Origin: Chelatococcus sambhunathii
Lineage (GTDB): Bacteria; Pseudomonadota; Alphaproteobacteria; Rhizobiales; Methylopilaceae
Assembly: GCA_031316315.1 (NCBI GenBank)
Contig: JADBEO010000016.1
Span: 24,850-88,849 of the forward strand
DNA: 64,000 nt
Reading direction: 5' to 3'
The position numbers and the translations under genes were made by a program. The notes below the pieces were generated by a model, which searched no databases, was not told the DNA's origin, and was given only the letters and a program-made list of their open reading frames with translations. Every line of letters begins with the position of its first letter. Position 1 is the stretch's first letter. Positions 8,016 to 15,250 of the stretch are shown here, in pieces.

Positions 8016-8987
8016 ATGTCAAAGACGCCCGTGACGATCATCACCGGATTTCTCGGGGCGGGGAAAACCACTCTGCTCAATCATATTCTGGGGCAGGCGG
8101 TTGGCGAAAAGATCGCGGTCGTCGTCAACGAGTACGGCGAGGTCGGGATCGACGGGCAGCTGATCGTCGAGACCGCGGACACGATCATCGAGCTCAACAA
8201 CGGGTGCATCTGCTGCACCGTTCGCGGCGACCTCGTGAAAGGGATCGGCGAACTGGTCACGAGCGGTCGGCCGGTCGACCGCCTCATCGTCGAAACCTCC
8301 GGCCTCGCGGATCCCGCGCCGGTCGTTCAGTCTTTCGTGCTCGACGACGTCCTGAAGGCGCATGTCCAGCTCGACGCGATCGTCACGGTCGTAGACGCCC
8401 GACACTTCGCCGACCAGATCGGCCAGGACGAGGCGCGCGAGCAGATCGCCTTCGCCGATGTCGTGCTGATCAACAAGACGGATCTCACGGACGAAGCTTC
8501 TCTCTATCGAACCGAACGCGAGGTGCGCCGCTTAAACCCGTTGGCCCGGATTCAGCGGGTTCGGGACGGCGCGGCCGCGCGAGCGACGGTTCTCGACATC
8601 GGCGCGTTCGACCTGAAGAACCTCCTGGCGATCGAGCCCGACCTGCTCGATGACCACGAGCACGAGCACAGCGACGACATCGGGTGCGTCGCAGTGACCA
8701 TCCCTGAGCCACTGGCGCCCAACCTGTTCAACGGCTGGTTCTCGAAGTTCCAGAAGGAGCGCGGCGTCGACCTACTGCGCATGAAGGGCGTCCTGAACTT
8801 CGCCGGCGAGAGCCGCCGTTACGTCTTCCACGGCGTCCACATGACGGCCGATGGCAGGCCGGGCCGCCCGTGGGCCGCGAGCGACGTCCGTCAGAGCCAG
8901 ATCGTCTTCATCGGCAGAAACCTCGATCGCGCCGAGATCGAGGGCGGCTTCGCCCACTGCCGGGTTCTCGCCGACCAAGCGGCCTGA
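8016..8987 (+). CDS. COG0523 (CobW/P47K/Nha3-like) GTPase, probable nitrile hydratase metallochaperone
   Basis: This 323-residue protein has a G3E GTPase domain: Walker A GFLGAGKTT (residues 11-19), the family metal motif Cys64-Ile-Cys66-Cys67 (NNGCICC), and NKTD for guanine specificity. An acidic/His segment (DDHEHEHSDD, near residue 218) precedes a C-terminal CobW_C domain. COG0523 proteins deliver metals at the cost of GTP, and the Nha3 subgroup activates iron-type nitrile hydratases. Here it opens a cluster encoding a cobalt-type enzyme and its own small activator, so cobalt handling is the natural inference. GGGAGAG lies 8 bases before the ATG; the next gene begins 24 bases after the stop. 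Confidence 0.93.
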   Translation: MSKTPVTIITGFLGAGKTTLLNHILGQAVGEKIAVVVNEYGEVGIDGQLIVETADTIIELNNGCICCTVRGDLVKGIGELVTSGRPVDRLIVETSGLADPAPVVQSFVLDDVLKAHVQLDAIVTVVDARHFADQIGQDEAREQIAFADVVLINKTDLTDEASLYRTEREVRRLNPLARIQRVRDGAAARATVLDIGAFDLKNLLAIEPDLLDDHEHEHSDDIGCVAVTIPEPLAPNLFNGWFSKFQKERGVDLLRMKGVLNFAGESRRYVFHGVHMTADGRPGRPWAASDVRQSQIVFIGRNLDRAEIEGGFAHCRVLADQAA

Positions 8988-9011
8988 TCACGTCCAAACC
9001 GGAGAACGCTG

Positions 9012-9512
9012 ATGCCTCCTCTTGTCGCCGCCATGATCAGCCTCGGGATTCTGGGAGCGATCGACACCTATGTCACCGCCACGATCATTCCGCTTCCCGT
9101 CTGGGTGACCTTCATCGCCTGGGCTTCTTTCTTCGCATGCGGCGGCGGGCCGGATGGCTTCGTGAAGTCGGTCGCCCGCAACTGGACCGGCATCGCGATC
9201 GCCTCGCTGACGTTGCTCGTCATCGCGATGGCTCCCGAGCACCCGATCATCGCGGCCATCTGCGTCGGCCTCGGCACTTCGGCCATGGTCGCGTCGTCCT
9301 CGCTGCCGTTGCTCGCCTTCCCGCCGGCGATCGTGTTCGGCTTCGCCTCGACGGTCGGCACAAGCGCTGCGACCGGCAAGACGATCCTCACCGGCGACAT
9401 CAGCCACCCCACGATCGTCGCCGCCGTCGCCATGCTGCTCGGCGCCTGCTTCGGCTACGCCTCCGAGGTCTTCACCAACATGCTCGCCGCCAAGAAGCCC
9501 GCCGCGGCCTGA
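9012..9512 (+). CDS. DUF1097 integral membrane protein
   Basis: This 166-residue, very hydrophobic protein has five to six predicted transmembrane helices. It has the DUF1097 look (YcdZ-like): PVWVTFIAWASFFACGGG, then SVARNWTGI, then FPPAIVFGFASTVG and a final helix ending at NMLAAKK. No biochemical role is established for the family. It sits 24 bases after the GTPase gene and 24 before the nitrile hydratase beta gene, co-directional, so it is probably co-transcribed. Uptake or release of nitrile, amide or cobalt is possible but unsupported. Confidence 0.85.
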   Translation: MPPLVAAMISLGILGAIDTYVTATIIPLPVWVTFIAWASFFACGGGPDGFVKSVARNWTGIAIASLTLLVIAMAPEHPIIAAICVGLGTSAMVASSSLPLLAFPPAIVFGFASTVGTSAATGKTILTGDISHPTIVAAVAMLLGACFGYASEVFTNMLAAKKPAAA

Positions 9513-9536
9513 CCCAACACGAACGGAGCGAGACCC

Positions 9537-10286
9537 ATGAAGCTTCAGCACACGCTCGGCGGGCTTGAGGGCCTCGGGCCCGTCTGGACCGAGACCCGCG
9601 TCTTCGTAGAAGAGTGGGAGAAGGTCATCTTCGGGATCCACACCGCGATGATGGCGCTGAGCCCGCAGCTGCCGCTGCCCGAGACGCCGAGCGTCTTCAA
9701 GACCGTGTGGACCTGGGCGGACCTGCGCAAGGGCGCGGAGTCGATGAACCCGTTCGACTACTTCAAGTATCGCTACTACGAGAAATGGCTCGGCGGCATT
9801 TCCGGCTACTTCGTCTCGAACGGCTATCTCACCGAGGCCGAACTCGAGGCCAAGACGGCGGAATACCTCGCCGATCCCGACAAGCCGCTGCCCGAAGGCG
9901 GCGCAGCCGAAATCGACGCGCGCGTCGTGCAGTATCTCGTTGAGGGCGACAGTCCGAAGCGCGACGTCGCGGCAGAGCCGGCCTTCGCGGTCGGCGACAC
10001 GGTGCTGGTGAAGAACGTCCCCACCGTCGAGCACACCCGCCTGCCGGGCTTCCTGCGCAACAAGACCGGCGTCGTCACCGAAGTCTATCCGGGAGCCTAC
10101 GTCTATCTCACCGACACCGGCGCGGACGGCATCGGCGACGGGATCGAGAAGGCGATGCCTGTCTATTGCGTCGCCTTCGATCCGGCCGAGCTCTGGCCTG
10201 GCAACGCCGAGGCGAATTTCACCCTCTACGCCGACCTTTATGCGGCTTACCTCGCCGAGCCCGTCTCGGCGGCGGCCGCAGCCTGA
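9537..10286 (+). CDS. nthB: Nitrile hydratase beta subunit
   Basis: This 249-residue protein has the family's two-part build. A helical N-terminal half has HTLGGLEGLGPV and a second block, NPFDYFKYRYYEKWLGGI. The C-terminal SH3-like barrel (about residues 145-235) has FAVGDTVLVKNVP, HTRLPGFLRNKTGVV and AFDPAELWP. The beta subunit packs against the alpha subunit and contributes arginines that contact the oxidised metal-ligand cysteines. Beta-before-alpha order is typical of cobalt-type enzymes. It lies 13 bases before the alpha gene. The acidic linker (DPDKPLPEGGAAEID) and the Ala-rich tail are not conserved features. Confidence 0.95.
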   Translation: MKLQHTLGGLEGLGPVWTETRVFVEEWEKVIFGIHTAMMALSPQLPLPETPSVFKTVWTWADLRKGAESMNPFDYFKYRYYEKWLGGISGYFVSNGYLTEAELEAKTAEYLADPDKPLPEGGAAEIDARVVQYLVEGDSPKRDVAAEPAFAVGDTVLVKNVPTVEHTRLPGFLRNKTGVVTEVYPGAYVYLTDTGADGIGDGIEKAMPVYCVAFDPAELWPGNAEANFTLYADLYAAYLAEPVSAAAAA

Positions 10287-10299
10287 GCCGGAGCGCCCG

Positions 10300-10917
10300 A
10301 TGACCGCGCAATTTTTCTACGACGCCGACCGCGAGAAGAAGAACGCCGCCCGCGCCAAGGCGCTGCAGGCGCTGCTGATCGAGAAGGGCGTCATCACGTC
10401 CAAGACGGTCGACACCGTGCTCGGCTATTTCGAGACCAAGATGGGCCCGTTCAACGGGGCCAAGGCTGTCGCCCGCGCCTGGGTCGACCCGGCCTACAAG
10501 GAGCGTCTCGTCGCCGACACGGCCGCGGCTCTTGCGGAGCTCGAGTTTCCCGAGGGCATGGCCGGCGCGGAAGGCGAGCACATGAAGGCCGTGGCGAACG
10601 GCGACGGCGTCCACAATCTGATCATCTGCACGCTCTGCTCCTGTTATCCCTGGCCGGTGCTGGGCCTGCCGCCCTACTGGTACAAGGACCCGACGTTCCG
10701 CAGCCGCGCCGCGCGCGAGCCGCGGGCCGTGCTGAAGGAGTTCGGGCTCGAGGTGCCGTCCGAGACCGAGATCAAGGTCTGGGACTCGTCCGCCCAGATC
10801 CGCTGGTTCGTCGTGCCCGAGCGCCCCGCGGGAACCGACGGCCTCAGCGAGGAACAACTGGCCGCGCTCGTCACGCCCGAATCCATGATGGGCGTCGCCG
10901 TCGCCAAGGCGGCCTGA
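10300..10917 (+). CDS. nthA: Nitrile hydratase alpha subunit, cobalt type
   Basis: This 205-residue catalytic subunit hydrates nitriles to amides. The metal site is Cys110-Thr-Leu-Cys113-Ser-Cys115 in IICTLCSCYPW. Threonine at the second position marks the cobalt class, whereas iron enzymes have CSLCSC. Two of these cysteines are normally oxidised to sulfenic/sulfinic acids. Downstream blocks (LGLPPYWYKDPTFRSRAAREPR, IKVWDSSAQIRW, ERPAGTDGLSEEQLAALVT) match nitrile hydratase rather than thiocyanate hydrolase. The start is ATG 10300 (upstream GGAG). The stop is one base before the activator's ATG. Confidence 0.97.
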   Translation: MTAQFFYDADREKKNAARAKALQALLIEKGVITSKTVDTVLGYFETKMGPFNGAKAVARAWVDPAYKERLVADTAAALAELEFPEGMAGAEGEHMKAVANGDGVHNLIICTLCSCYPWPVLGLPPYWYKDPTFRSRAAREPRAVLKEFGLEVPSETEIKVWDSSAQIRWFVVPERPAGTDGLSEEQLAALVTPESMMGVAVAKAA

Positions 10918-10918
10918 C

Positions 10919-11284
10919 ATGCTGACCAACTTTGAGCAGTTCGCCGTGACCTCGATGATGGGCGCGGCGGACACCCCGCCCCGGGCGAACGGCGGACTGT
11001 GCTTCTCGGAAGAGTGGGAGCGGACGGCCTTCGGAGTGGCGCTCGCCCTCGCCCGGGAAGGCCACTTCGAGTGGGAGGACTTTCGCCAGCAGCTGATCGT
11101 CTCGATCGACGGCTGGGAGAAGTCCCACGAGCTCGATGACGCCAGCTGGAACTACTACGAGCGCTGGCTCGCCGCGCTCGAGGCCGCCGTGGTCGAAAGC
11201 GGCCTTTCGACCCGAGATGAAATCGAGGCGCGTGTCGCGGAAAGCGAATTCGCCGACGCCAAAATCCCAGGAGCCAAGCAATGA
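10919..11284 (+). CDS. Nitrile hydratase activator (P14K/NhlE-like accessory protein)
   Basis: This 121-residue protein resembles the helical half of the beta subunit without its SH3 barrel: GLCFSEEWERTAFGVALALAREG, WEDFRQQLIVSI, NYYERWLAALEAAV. In cobalt-type systems the small activator (P14K, NhlE) forms a complex with alpha, helps insert cobalt and oxidise the ligand cysteines, then swaps alpha into the alpha-beta enzyme. Its position directly after alpha is the standard beta-alpha-activator order. Its stop overlaps the CbtB start (ATGA at 11281-11284), so cofactor insertion and cobalt uptake are translationally coupled. Confidence 0.92.
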   Translation: MLTNFEQFAVTSMMGAADTPPRANGGLCFSEEWERTAFGVALALAREGHFEWEDFRQQLIVSIDGWEKSHELDDASWNYYERWLAALEAAVVESGLSTRDEIEARVAESEFADAKIPGAKQ

Positions 11285-11463
11285 CCACCGCCTCCACTTT
11301 CAGCCAGACGCGCGCGCGATCCGCGCAGGCGCGCCTGGCCGCCGCCTTCGCCGCCTTCACGCTCGGCGCCCTGGTCGTCTTCACCGTCGGCTTCGCGGGT
11401 CCGGAGATGATCCACAACGCGGCGCACGACGCCCGCCACGCCACCGGCTTCCCCTGCCACTGA
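11281..11463 (+). CDS. cbtB: CbtB family cobalt transporter small subunit
   Basis: This 60-residue protein has a single transmembrane helix (LAAAFAAFTLGALVVFTVGFA) and the diagnostic His-rich tail, MIHNAAHDARHATGFPCH. CbtB works with CbtA in cobalt import across the inner membrane. The pair is usually found near cobalamin genes or under B12 riboswitches. Here it instead sits inside a cobalt-enzyme operon, and no cobalamin riboswitch was recognised upstream. The start overlaps the activator stop by 4 bases. Confidence 0.92.
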   Translation: MTTASTFSQTRARSAQARLAAAFAAFTLGALVVFTVGFAGPEMIHNAAHDARHATGFPCH

Positions 11464-11474
11464 AGGCGTGCGCC

Positions 11475-12212
11475 ATGCTCAACCGGATCCTGTCCTGCGC
11501 CCTTGCCGCCGGCCTTGTCGTAGGCCTGCTCGCGACCGCGCTTCAGCTCGTGCTCGTCTCGCCGCTGATCATGAAGGCCGAGACCTATGAGACGGCCGCC
11601 CCGGTGACGCCGCACGGGCACGACCACGGAGCTGGCGCGGAGACGCACGACCACGGCGACGGCTGGGCGCCTCGGGACGGCGCCGAGCGCGCGGCCTATA
11701 CCGCGCTCGCGACGGTCGCCGCGACGATCGGCTTCGGCCTGATGCTCGTCGCCGCGGCGACGCTCATCGCGCCGCAAGGCCTCACCGTTCGGTCCGGCGT
11801 CGCATTCGGCGTCGCGGGCTTCGCCGCGACGGGCCTTGCGACGAGCCTCGGCCTCGCCCCCGAGTTGCCGGGGGCCGCGGCCGCTGATCTCCTCGGTCGG
11901 CAAATCTGGTGGGTCACGACAGCCGCGGCGACGGCGGCCGGGATCGCGCTGATCGCCTACGGTCGGCCCGCGCTGAAGGCGCTTGGCGTCGCGCTCGTCG
12001 TCGCGCCGCAGGTCGTTGGCGCTCCCGAGGCTGCGGCGCCGGCGAGCGCGGCGCCGGCCGAACTCGCCGCCGCCTTCGCCGCCCATGCCTTGGTGGTCCA
12101 GGCCCTCACGTGGGTGATGCTCGGAGCCGCCTGCGGTTATGCCTGGGAACGGCTCGGCCGCGTCTCGGCTCCTGGCCGGACCGCGGAGGCGGGCGCGCCG
12201 CTGACGATCTGA
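11475..12212 (+). CDS. cbtA: CbtA family cobalt transporter subunit
   Basis: This 245-residue membrane protein has about six helices. After helix 1 it carries a periplasmic-type His/Asp loop (HGHDHGAGAETHDHGDG, about residues 53-69) typical of CbtA and apt for Co2+ binding. Later helices include AAYTALATVAATIGFGLMLVAAATL, and the C-terminus has VQALTWVMLGAACGYAWERL. It is predicted to supply cobalt to the nitrile hydratase just encoded. The ATG is at 11475, 11 bases after cbtB. An Ala/Pro-rich loop (PEAAAPASAAPAELAAA) precedes the last helix. Confidence 0.93.
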   Translation: MLNRILSCALAAGLVVGLLATALQLVLVSPLIMKAETYETAAPVTPHGHDHGAGAETHDHGDGWAPRDGAERAAYTALATVAATIGFGLMLVAAATLIAPQGLTVRSGVAFGVAGFAATGLATSLGLAPELPGAAAADLLGRQIWWVTTAAATAAGIALIAYGRPALKALGVALVVAPQVVGAPEAAAPASAAPAELAAAFAAHALVVQALTWVMLGAACGYAWERLGRVSAPGRTAEAGAPLTI

Positions 12213-12274
12213 CAGTTGGCCGAACTCTTGCGTATCCGACTCCGTCGGCCAGCTTTCAGCTTTGGGCTTTCACT

Positions 12275-13285
12275 ATGCGTATCGTGATCCTCGCCCCGCC
12301 CGGCGTTCAGTCGCTCGACGTCGTCGGGCCTGCGGAAGTCTTTTGGGAAGCCGCGCGCCGGCTTGGGCGCCCGGACGCCTATGAGGTCAAGGTCATGGGC
12401 GCGACCGACGCCCCGATCTCCGGCACGGGCAGCCTGCGCTTCCTGCCGGACTGCACGATCAGCGACCCGGACGAGGAGATCGACACGCTCCTGGTCGGCG
12501 GCGATCCGTCGTTTCAGGAGATCGATCCCGAGGTCGTCGAATGGATCCGCAGGAGGGCCCCCGGCATCCGCCGCTACGGCTCGGTCTGCACGGGCGTGTT
12601 CCTGCTCGCCGCGGCCGGCGTTCTCGACGGCCGTCGGGTGACGACCCATTGGGAATGCGCCGAGAAGCTCGCCGCCGGCTATCCGGAGGTGGTCGTCGAC
12701 AGCGACCAGATCTTCATTCGCGACGGTTCGCTCTGCACCACCGCCGGCGTCACGGCCGGCATGGACCTCGCGCTGGCCCTGGTCGAGGAAGACTACGGTC
12801 GCGATCTCGCGCTGATCGTCGCCCGCTACATGGTGATGTTCCTGAAACGGCCCGGCGGCCAATCGCAGTTCTCCGCCCATCTCGCGGCGCAGATGTCGGG
12901 CAAGACGCCGATCCAGCAGGCTCAGGAATATGCCCTGGCGCACCTCGCCCAGCCGCTCTCGGTCGAGGCGCTGGCGCACGAAGCCGGCATGAGCGTGCGC
13001 AATTTCGCCCGCGTGTTCCGGCGCGAGATGAAGATGACGCCGGCGGATTTCGTCGAAGCCGCGCGGATCGACGAAGCCCGGCGCATGCTCCAGGACACGA
13101 ATGTCGCGCTCGCACGGATCGCCGACCTGTGCGGCTTCGGCACGGCCGACAGCATGCGGCGGACGTTTCTCCGGAACCTGGGCGTCAGCCCGCTCGACTA
13201 TCGGCGTCGCTTTCGGAGCGCATGGGTTGACAACGAAGCGCCCCCGCAGCAGCCGCAGCGTCAGATGCGCGCGCTGCACGCCTGA
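12275..13285 (+). CDS. GlxA-like AraC-family regulator with DJ-1/PfpI domain
   Basis: This 336-residue protein joins a DJ-1/PfpI-like sensor domain (about 1-175: MRIVILAPPGVQSLDVVGPAEVF; elbow SVCTGVFLLAAAGVLDGR) to a C-terminal AraC helix-turn-helix pair (about 220-315). The HTH segments are LSVEALAHEAGMSVRNFARVFRREMKMTPADF and ARIADLCGFGTADSMRRTF. Family members activate catabolic operons in response to small nitrogenous compounds. Lying 62 bases after cbtA on the same strand, it is the natural candidate regulator of the nitrile hydratase cluster, with targets possibly at the 7802-7882 palindromes. That link is positional inference. Confidence 0.92.
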   Translation: MRIVILAPPGVQSLDVVGPAEVFWEAARRLGRPDAYEVKVMGATDAPISGTGSLRFLPDCTISDPDEEIDTLLVGGDPSFQEIDPEVVEWIRRRAPGIRRYGSVCTGVFLLAAAGVLDGRRVTTHWECAEKLAAGYPEVVVDSDQIFIRDGSLCTTAGVTAGMDLALALVEEDYGRDLALIVARYMVMFLKRPGGQSQFSAHLAAQMSGKTPIQQAQEYALAHLAQPLSVEALAHEAGMSVRNFARVFRREMKMTPADFVEAARIDEARRMLQDTNVALARIADLCGFGTADSMRRTFLRNLGVSPLDYRRRFRSAWVDNEAPPQQPQRQMRALHA

Positions 13286-13308
13286 TCACCGGGCCCGTCT
13301 GACTCGCA

Positions 13309-13515
13309 TCAGAAGCCGAGCGCCCGCGCCAGAAACGCGACCGCCAGAACGGCGGAGAGCGGGACGATCAGGGCCATTGGTCCGGTCGGCCGAGACGTCC
13401 GTCCGTGATCCTGCCGGATGTCGTTGGGGGCGCCGCGTCCGAGCAGGACCGCGCGCACATCGACGCTCGCCGCGGACCGGGTTGCAGGTCGCGTCGGAAA
13501 CCGACGGCTCGCCAT
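13309..13515 (-). CDS. Small predicted membrane protein
   Basis: This 68-residue protein is unrecognised by family. The ATG at 13515 follows AGAGGAG with 6 bases spacing, which argues for real translation. The N-terminal half is Arg/Ser/Thr rich (MASRRFPTRPATRSAAS). The C-terminus is a single hydrophobic helix (MALIVPLSAVLAVAFLARALGF). It is convergent with the GlxA-like gene (24 bases between stops). A possible promoter (TTGCGG, 16 bases, ACAATA-like) lies on the minus strand about 100 bases upstream. Confidence 0.5.
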   Translation of the reverse strand: MASRRFPTRPATRSAASVDVRAVLLGRGAPNDIRQDHGRTSRPTGPMALIVPLSAVLAVAFLARALGF

Positions 13516-13926
13516 CGAATGCTCCTCTATGGGATCGCGGAAAAACTGGCGGTCCCGCGCGCAGGTATGACTGCATGCCTGGAAAATATTGTGGCGCCCG
13601 GCATGGCCGCAATCGGCGGATTACAGCCATTTCGGCCATATTGCGTACAAGGCCGGCCGCGATGGAGCCGGCAGATGGTCTCTCGGACAGTTGGCGTGCA
13701 AGCGGACTTCCGCAGTCTTCTCGCGCCACCCGCTTCTAAGGGCCGTCCGGACAGCAATTGCCCGGCAAGCCGTCAATGCCGTCGGTTCGGGCACGATCCG
13801 GGCCGGTCGGTAGGGCAGCGCGGGTCTATGTGGGAGCGCTGACCGCTCGGGCTCCCCCAGTTCTCACGGACGAACGCGGATGACCGTCTCGAAACGGCCT
13901 TCCGAAACGCACCCCTGAAAACGACG
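13516..13926. other. Intergenic stretch without a recognised gene
   Basis: About 410 bases between the small membrane protein and the tRNA-Gly terminator. Open frames here lack ribosome-binding sites and family features. The part near 13580-13660 is AT-richer and probably holds the small gene's promoter. Nothing else was recognised. Confidence 0.5.
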
Positions 13927-13952
13927 AAAGCCGCGGGGTTTCCGCGGCTTTT
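13927..13952 (-). terminator. Intrinsic terminator downstream of tRNA-Gly
   Basis: AAAGCCGCGG (13927-13936), loop GGTTT, CCGCGGCTTT (13942-13951): a perfect 10-bp stem with A/T-rich ends, 15 bases past the 3' end of the minus-strand tRNA-Gly. The T-run is short, and the hairpin could act in both directions. Confidence 0.7.
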
Positions 13953-13967
13953 CGACATTCTGGCAAC

Positions 13968-14042
13968 TGGAGCGGGCGAAGGGATTCGAACCCTCGACCC
14001 CAACCTTGGCAAGGTTGTGCTCTACCCCTGAGCTACACCCGC
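13968..14042 (-). tRNA. tRNA-Gly (anticodon GCC)
   Basis: The minus strand reads GCGGGTG at the 5' end, pairing with CGCCCGC before T-CCA. The D-arm is GCTCAGGGGTAGAGC, the anticodon stem-loop CAACC-TTGCCAA-GGTTG gives anticodon GCC, and the T-arm has GGTTCGAATCC. The CCA is encoded. No integrase is nearby, so it is not obviously an attachment site. Confidence 0.97.
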
Positions 14043-14152
14043 ATCAGTCCGGCGCGGGGTGGGTTCGCCCCGCGAGAGGCGCTTCATGCCGCATCGGCTG
14101 CGGGAATGCAAGCCGCTCGTCGCCGATCTGTCGCGATCGTCCCGAACAGGCT

Positions 14153-14680
14153 ATGGCGGGGCCCTCGACCCTTCCCGATGGACCGCCGATGCCCGCCAGC
14201 CGCGCCGACCTCTTCGCCTATCTCGACAGGCTCGGGATCGCGCACGAGACGATCGAGCACGAGGCGGTCTTCACCGTCGCCGAATCGGCTCATCTCAGGG
14301 CGCGCATCGAGGGCGGCAAGTCCAAGAACCTGTTTCTCAAGGACAAGAAGGGCCGGCTGTTCCTCGTCGTGGCCGAGGACGAGGCGGTGGTCGATCTCAA
14401 GCGCATTCACGAGAAGCTGGGCGGGCAGGGCCGCGTGTCCTTCGGCTCGGCCGAACTGCTCTACGAGGTCTGGGGCGTGACGCCGGGCTCGGTGACGCCG
14501 TTCGGGGCGATCAACGACACGGAGGGCCGCGTCACCGTCGCGCTCGACGCGGGGCTGCTGGCGAAGGGGCGGGTGAACTTCCACCCGCTCGAGAACACCG
14601 CGACCACGGCGGTGCAGGCCGAAGACCTGATCCGGTTCCTGAAGGAGACCGGGCACGAGCCGGTCATTTTGGATATCTGA
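14153..14680 (+). CDS. Prolyl-tRNA deacylase-like editing protein (YbaK/PrdX/ProX family)
   Basis: This protein of 175 residues (163 if the second ATG at 14189 is used; neither has a strong ribosome-binding site) carries the YbaK/aminoacyl-tRNA-editing fold. Visible segments are IAHETIEHEAVFTVAES, GGKSKNLFLKDKKGRLFLVV, a LHR/VDLK-type block (EAVVDLKRIHEKLGG), SVTPFGAINDTEGRVTVALD, and NFHPLENTATTAVQAEDLIRFL. The conserved Lys of KSKNLFLKD is the residue used by these trans-editing enzymes, which hydrolyse mischarged Ala-tRNA(Pro) or related species. It stands alone between tRNA-Gly and a convergent exported protein gene. Confidence 0.9.
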   Translation: MAGPSTLPDGPPMPASRADLFAYLDRLGIAHETIEHEAVFTVAESAHLRARIEGGKSKNLFLKDKKGRLFLVVAEDEAVVDLKRIHEKLGGQGRVSFGSAELLYEVWGVTPGSVTPFGAINDTEGRVTVALDAGLLAKGRVNFHPLENTATTAVQAEDLIRFLKETGHEPVILDI

Positions 14681-14731
14681 CCCGGCGCAGACGGCCGGCG
14701 GGCGTCGAACCCCGCCGACCGGACGACGCAA

Positions 14732-15109
14732 TCATCTGGAGCGGCAGCGACCCGTCTTCGTGCGTTCCTTGTCGCCATCGTCGTAGGCGATGCCGATCGC
14801 CTCGCCGCCCAGCGACGAGATCGTTCCGGGATACCAGTCTCCCTTGCCCTGGAAATTGCACTCGACTTTCTTGCCGATCGTCCAGTCGTAGGGCCGGACC
14901 TTTGCGAGAGCGGTCGTCTCCCGGTCGCCGTCATCGTACTGGAGCGTCAGCTGGTCGCCGTCGACGCGCTGGATGACGGCCGGATACCAGTAGGCCCCGC
15001 CTTTCCAGCGGCCGAGCACCCAGTCGCCCTTGCTTTGGGCGAAGGCGCCCGACGGCGCGACCACCGCCGCGGCCGAGGCCGCGACGAGCAAGATGGATTT
15101 GAAGATCAC
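14732..15109 (-). CDS. Exported protein with two Tudor/agenet-like SH3 repeats
   Basis: This 125-residue protein has a signal peptide (IFKSILLVAASAAAVVAPSGAFAQ) and two similar halves: GDWVLGRWKGGAYWYPAVIQ...YDDGDRE and GKKVECNFQGKGDWYPGTIS...YDDGDKE. The W-YPA/G-I and YDDGD pattern is that of Tudor/agenet-type barrels, which in eukaryotes read methylated residues; in an exported bacterial protein the ligand is unknown. The GTG start at 15109 follows GGGGGAATTCC. It is convergent with the YbaK-like gene and stands alone. The fold is assigned by pattern, not by alignment. Confidence 0.75.
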   Translation of the reverse strand: MIFKSILLVAASAAAVVAPSGAFAQSKGDWVLGRWKGGAYWYPAVIQRVDGDQLTLQYDDGDRETTALAKVRPYDWTIGKKVECNFQGKGDWYPGTISSLGGEAIGIAYDDGDKERTKTGRCRSR

Positions 15110-15250
15110 GGAATTCCCCCACGGCGCCCAAGATCGGGCGTCGCAGCTGGAGGGCACGATTTTACCGTGGTCAACCGGAAATCGTCGGGCCTGCCGTCGA
15201 TGCCGCCTTCGTGATGCAGCGCGTGCGCGCATCTGTGCGACAGCGCCCGT

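Noticed and set aside
9537..11284. Thiocyanate hydrolase instead of nitrile hydratase
   Set aside because: The beta-type gene is a single 249-residue protein rather than split alpha and beta genes, and the alpha subunit blocks (LGLPPYWYKDP, VWDSSAQIRW) match nitrile hydratase.
13968..14042. tRNA-Gly (and tRNA-Arg at 40601) as a genomic-island attachment site
   Set aside because: No integrase, no repeated tRNA 3' end and no phage or conjugation genes were found near either tRNA.
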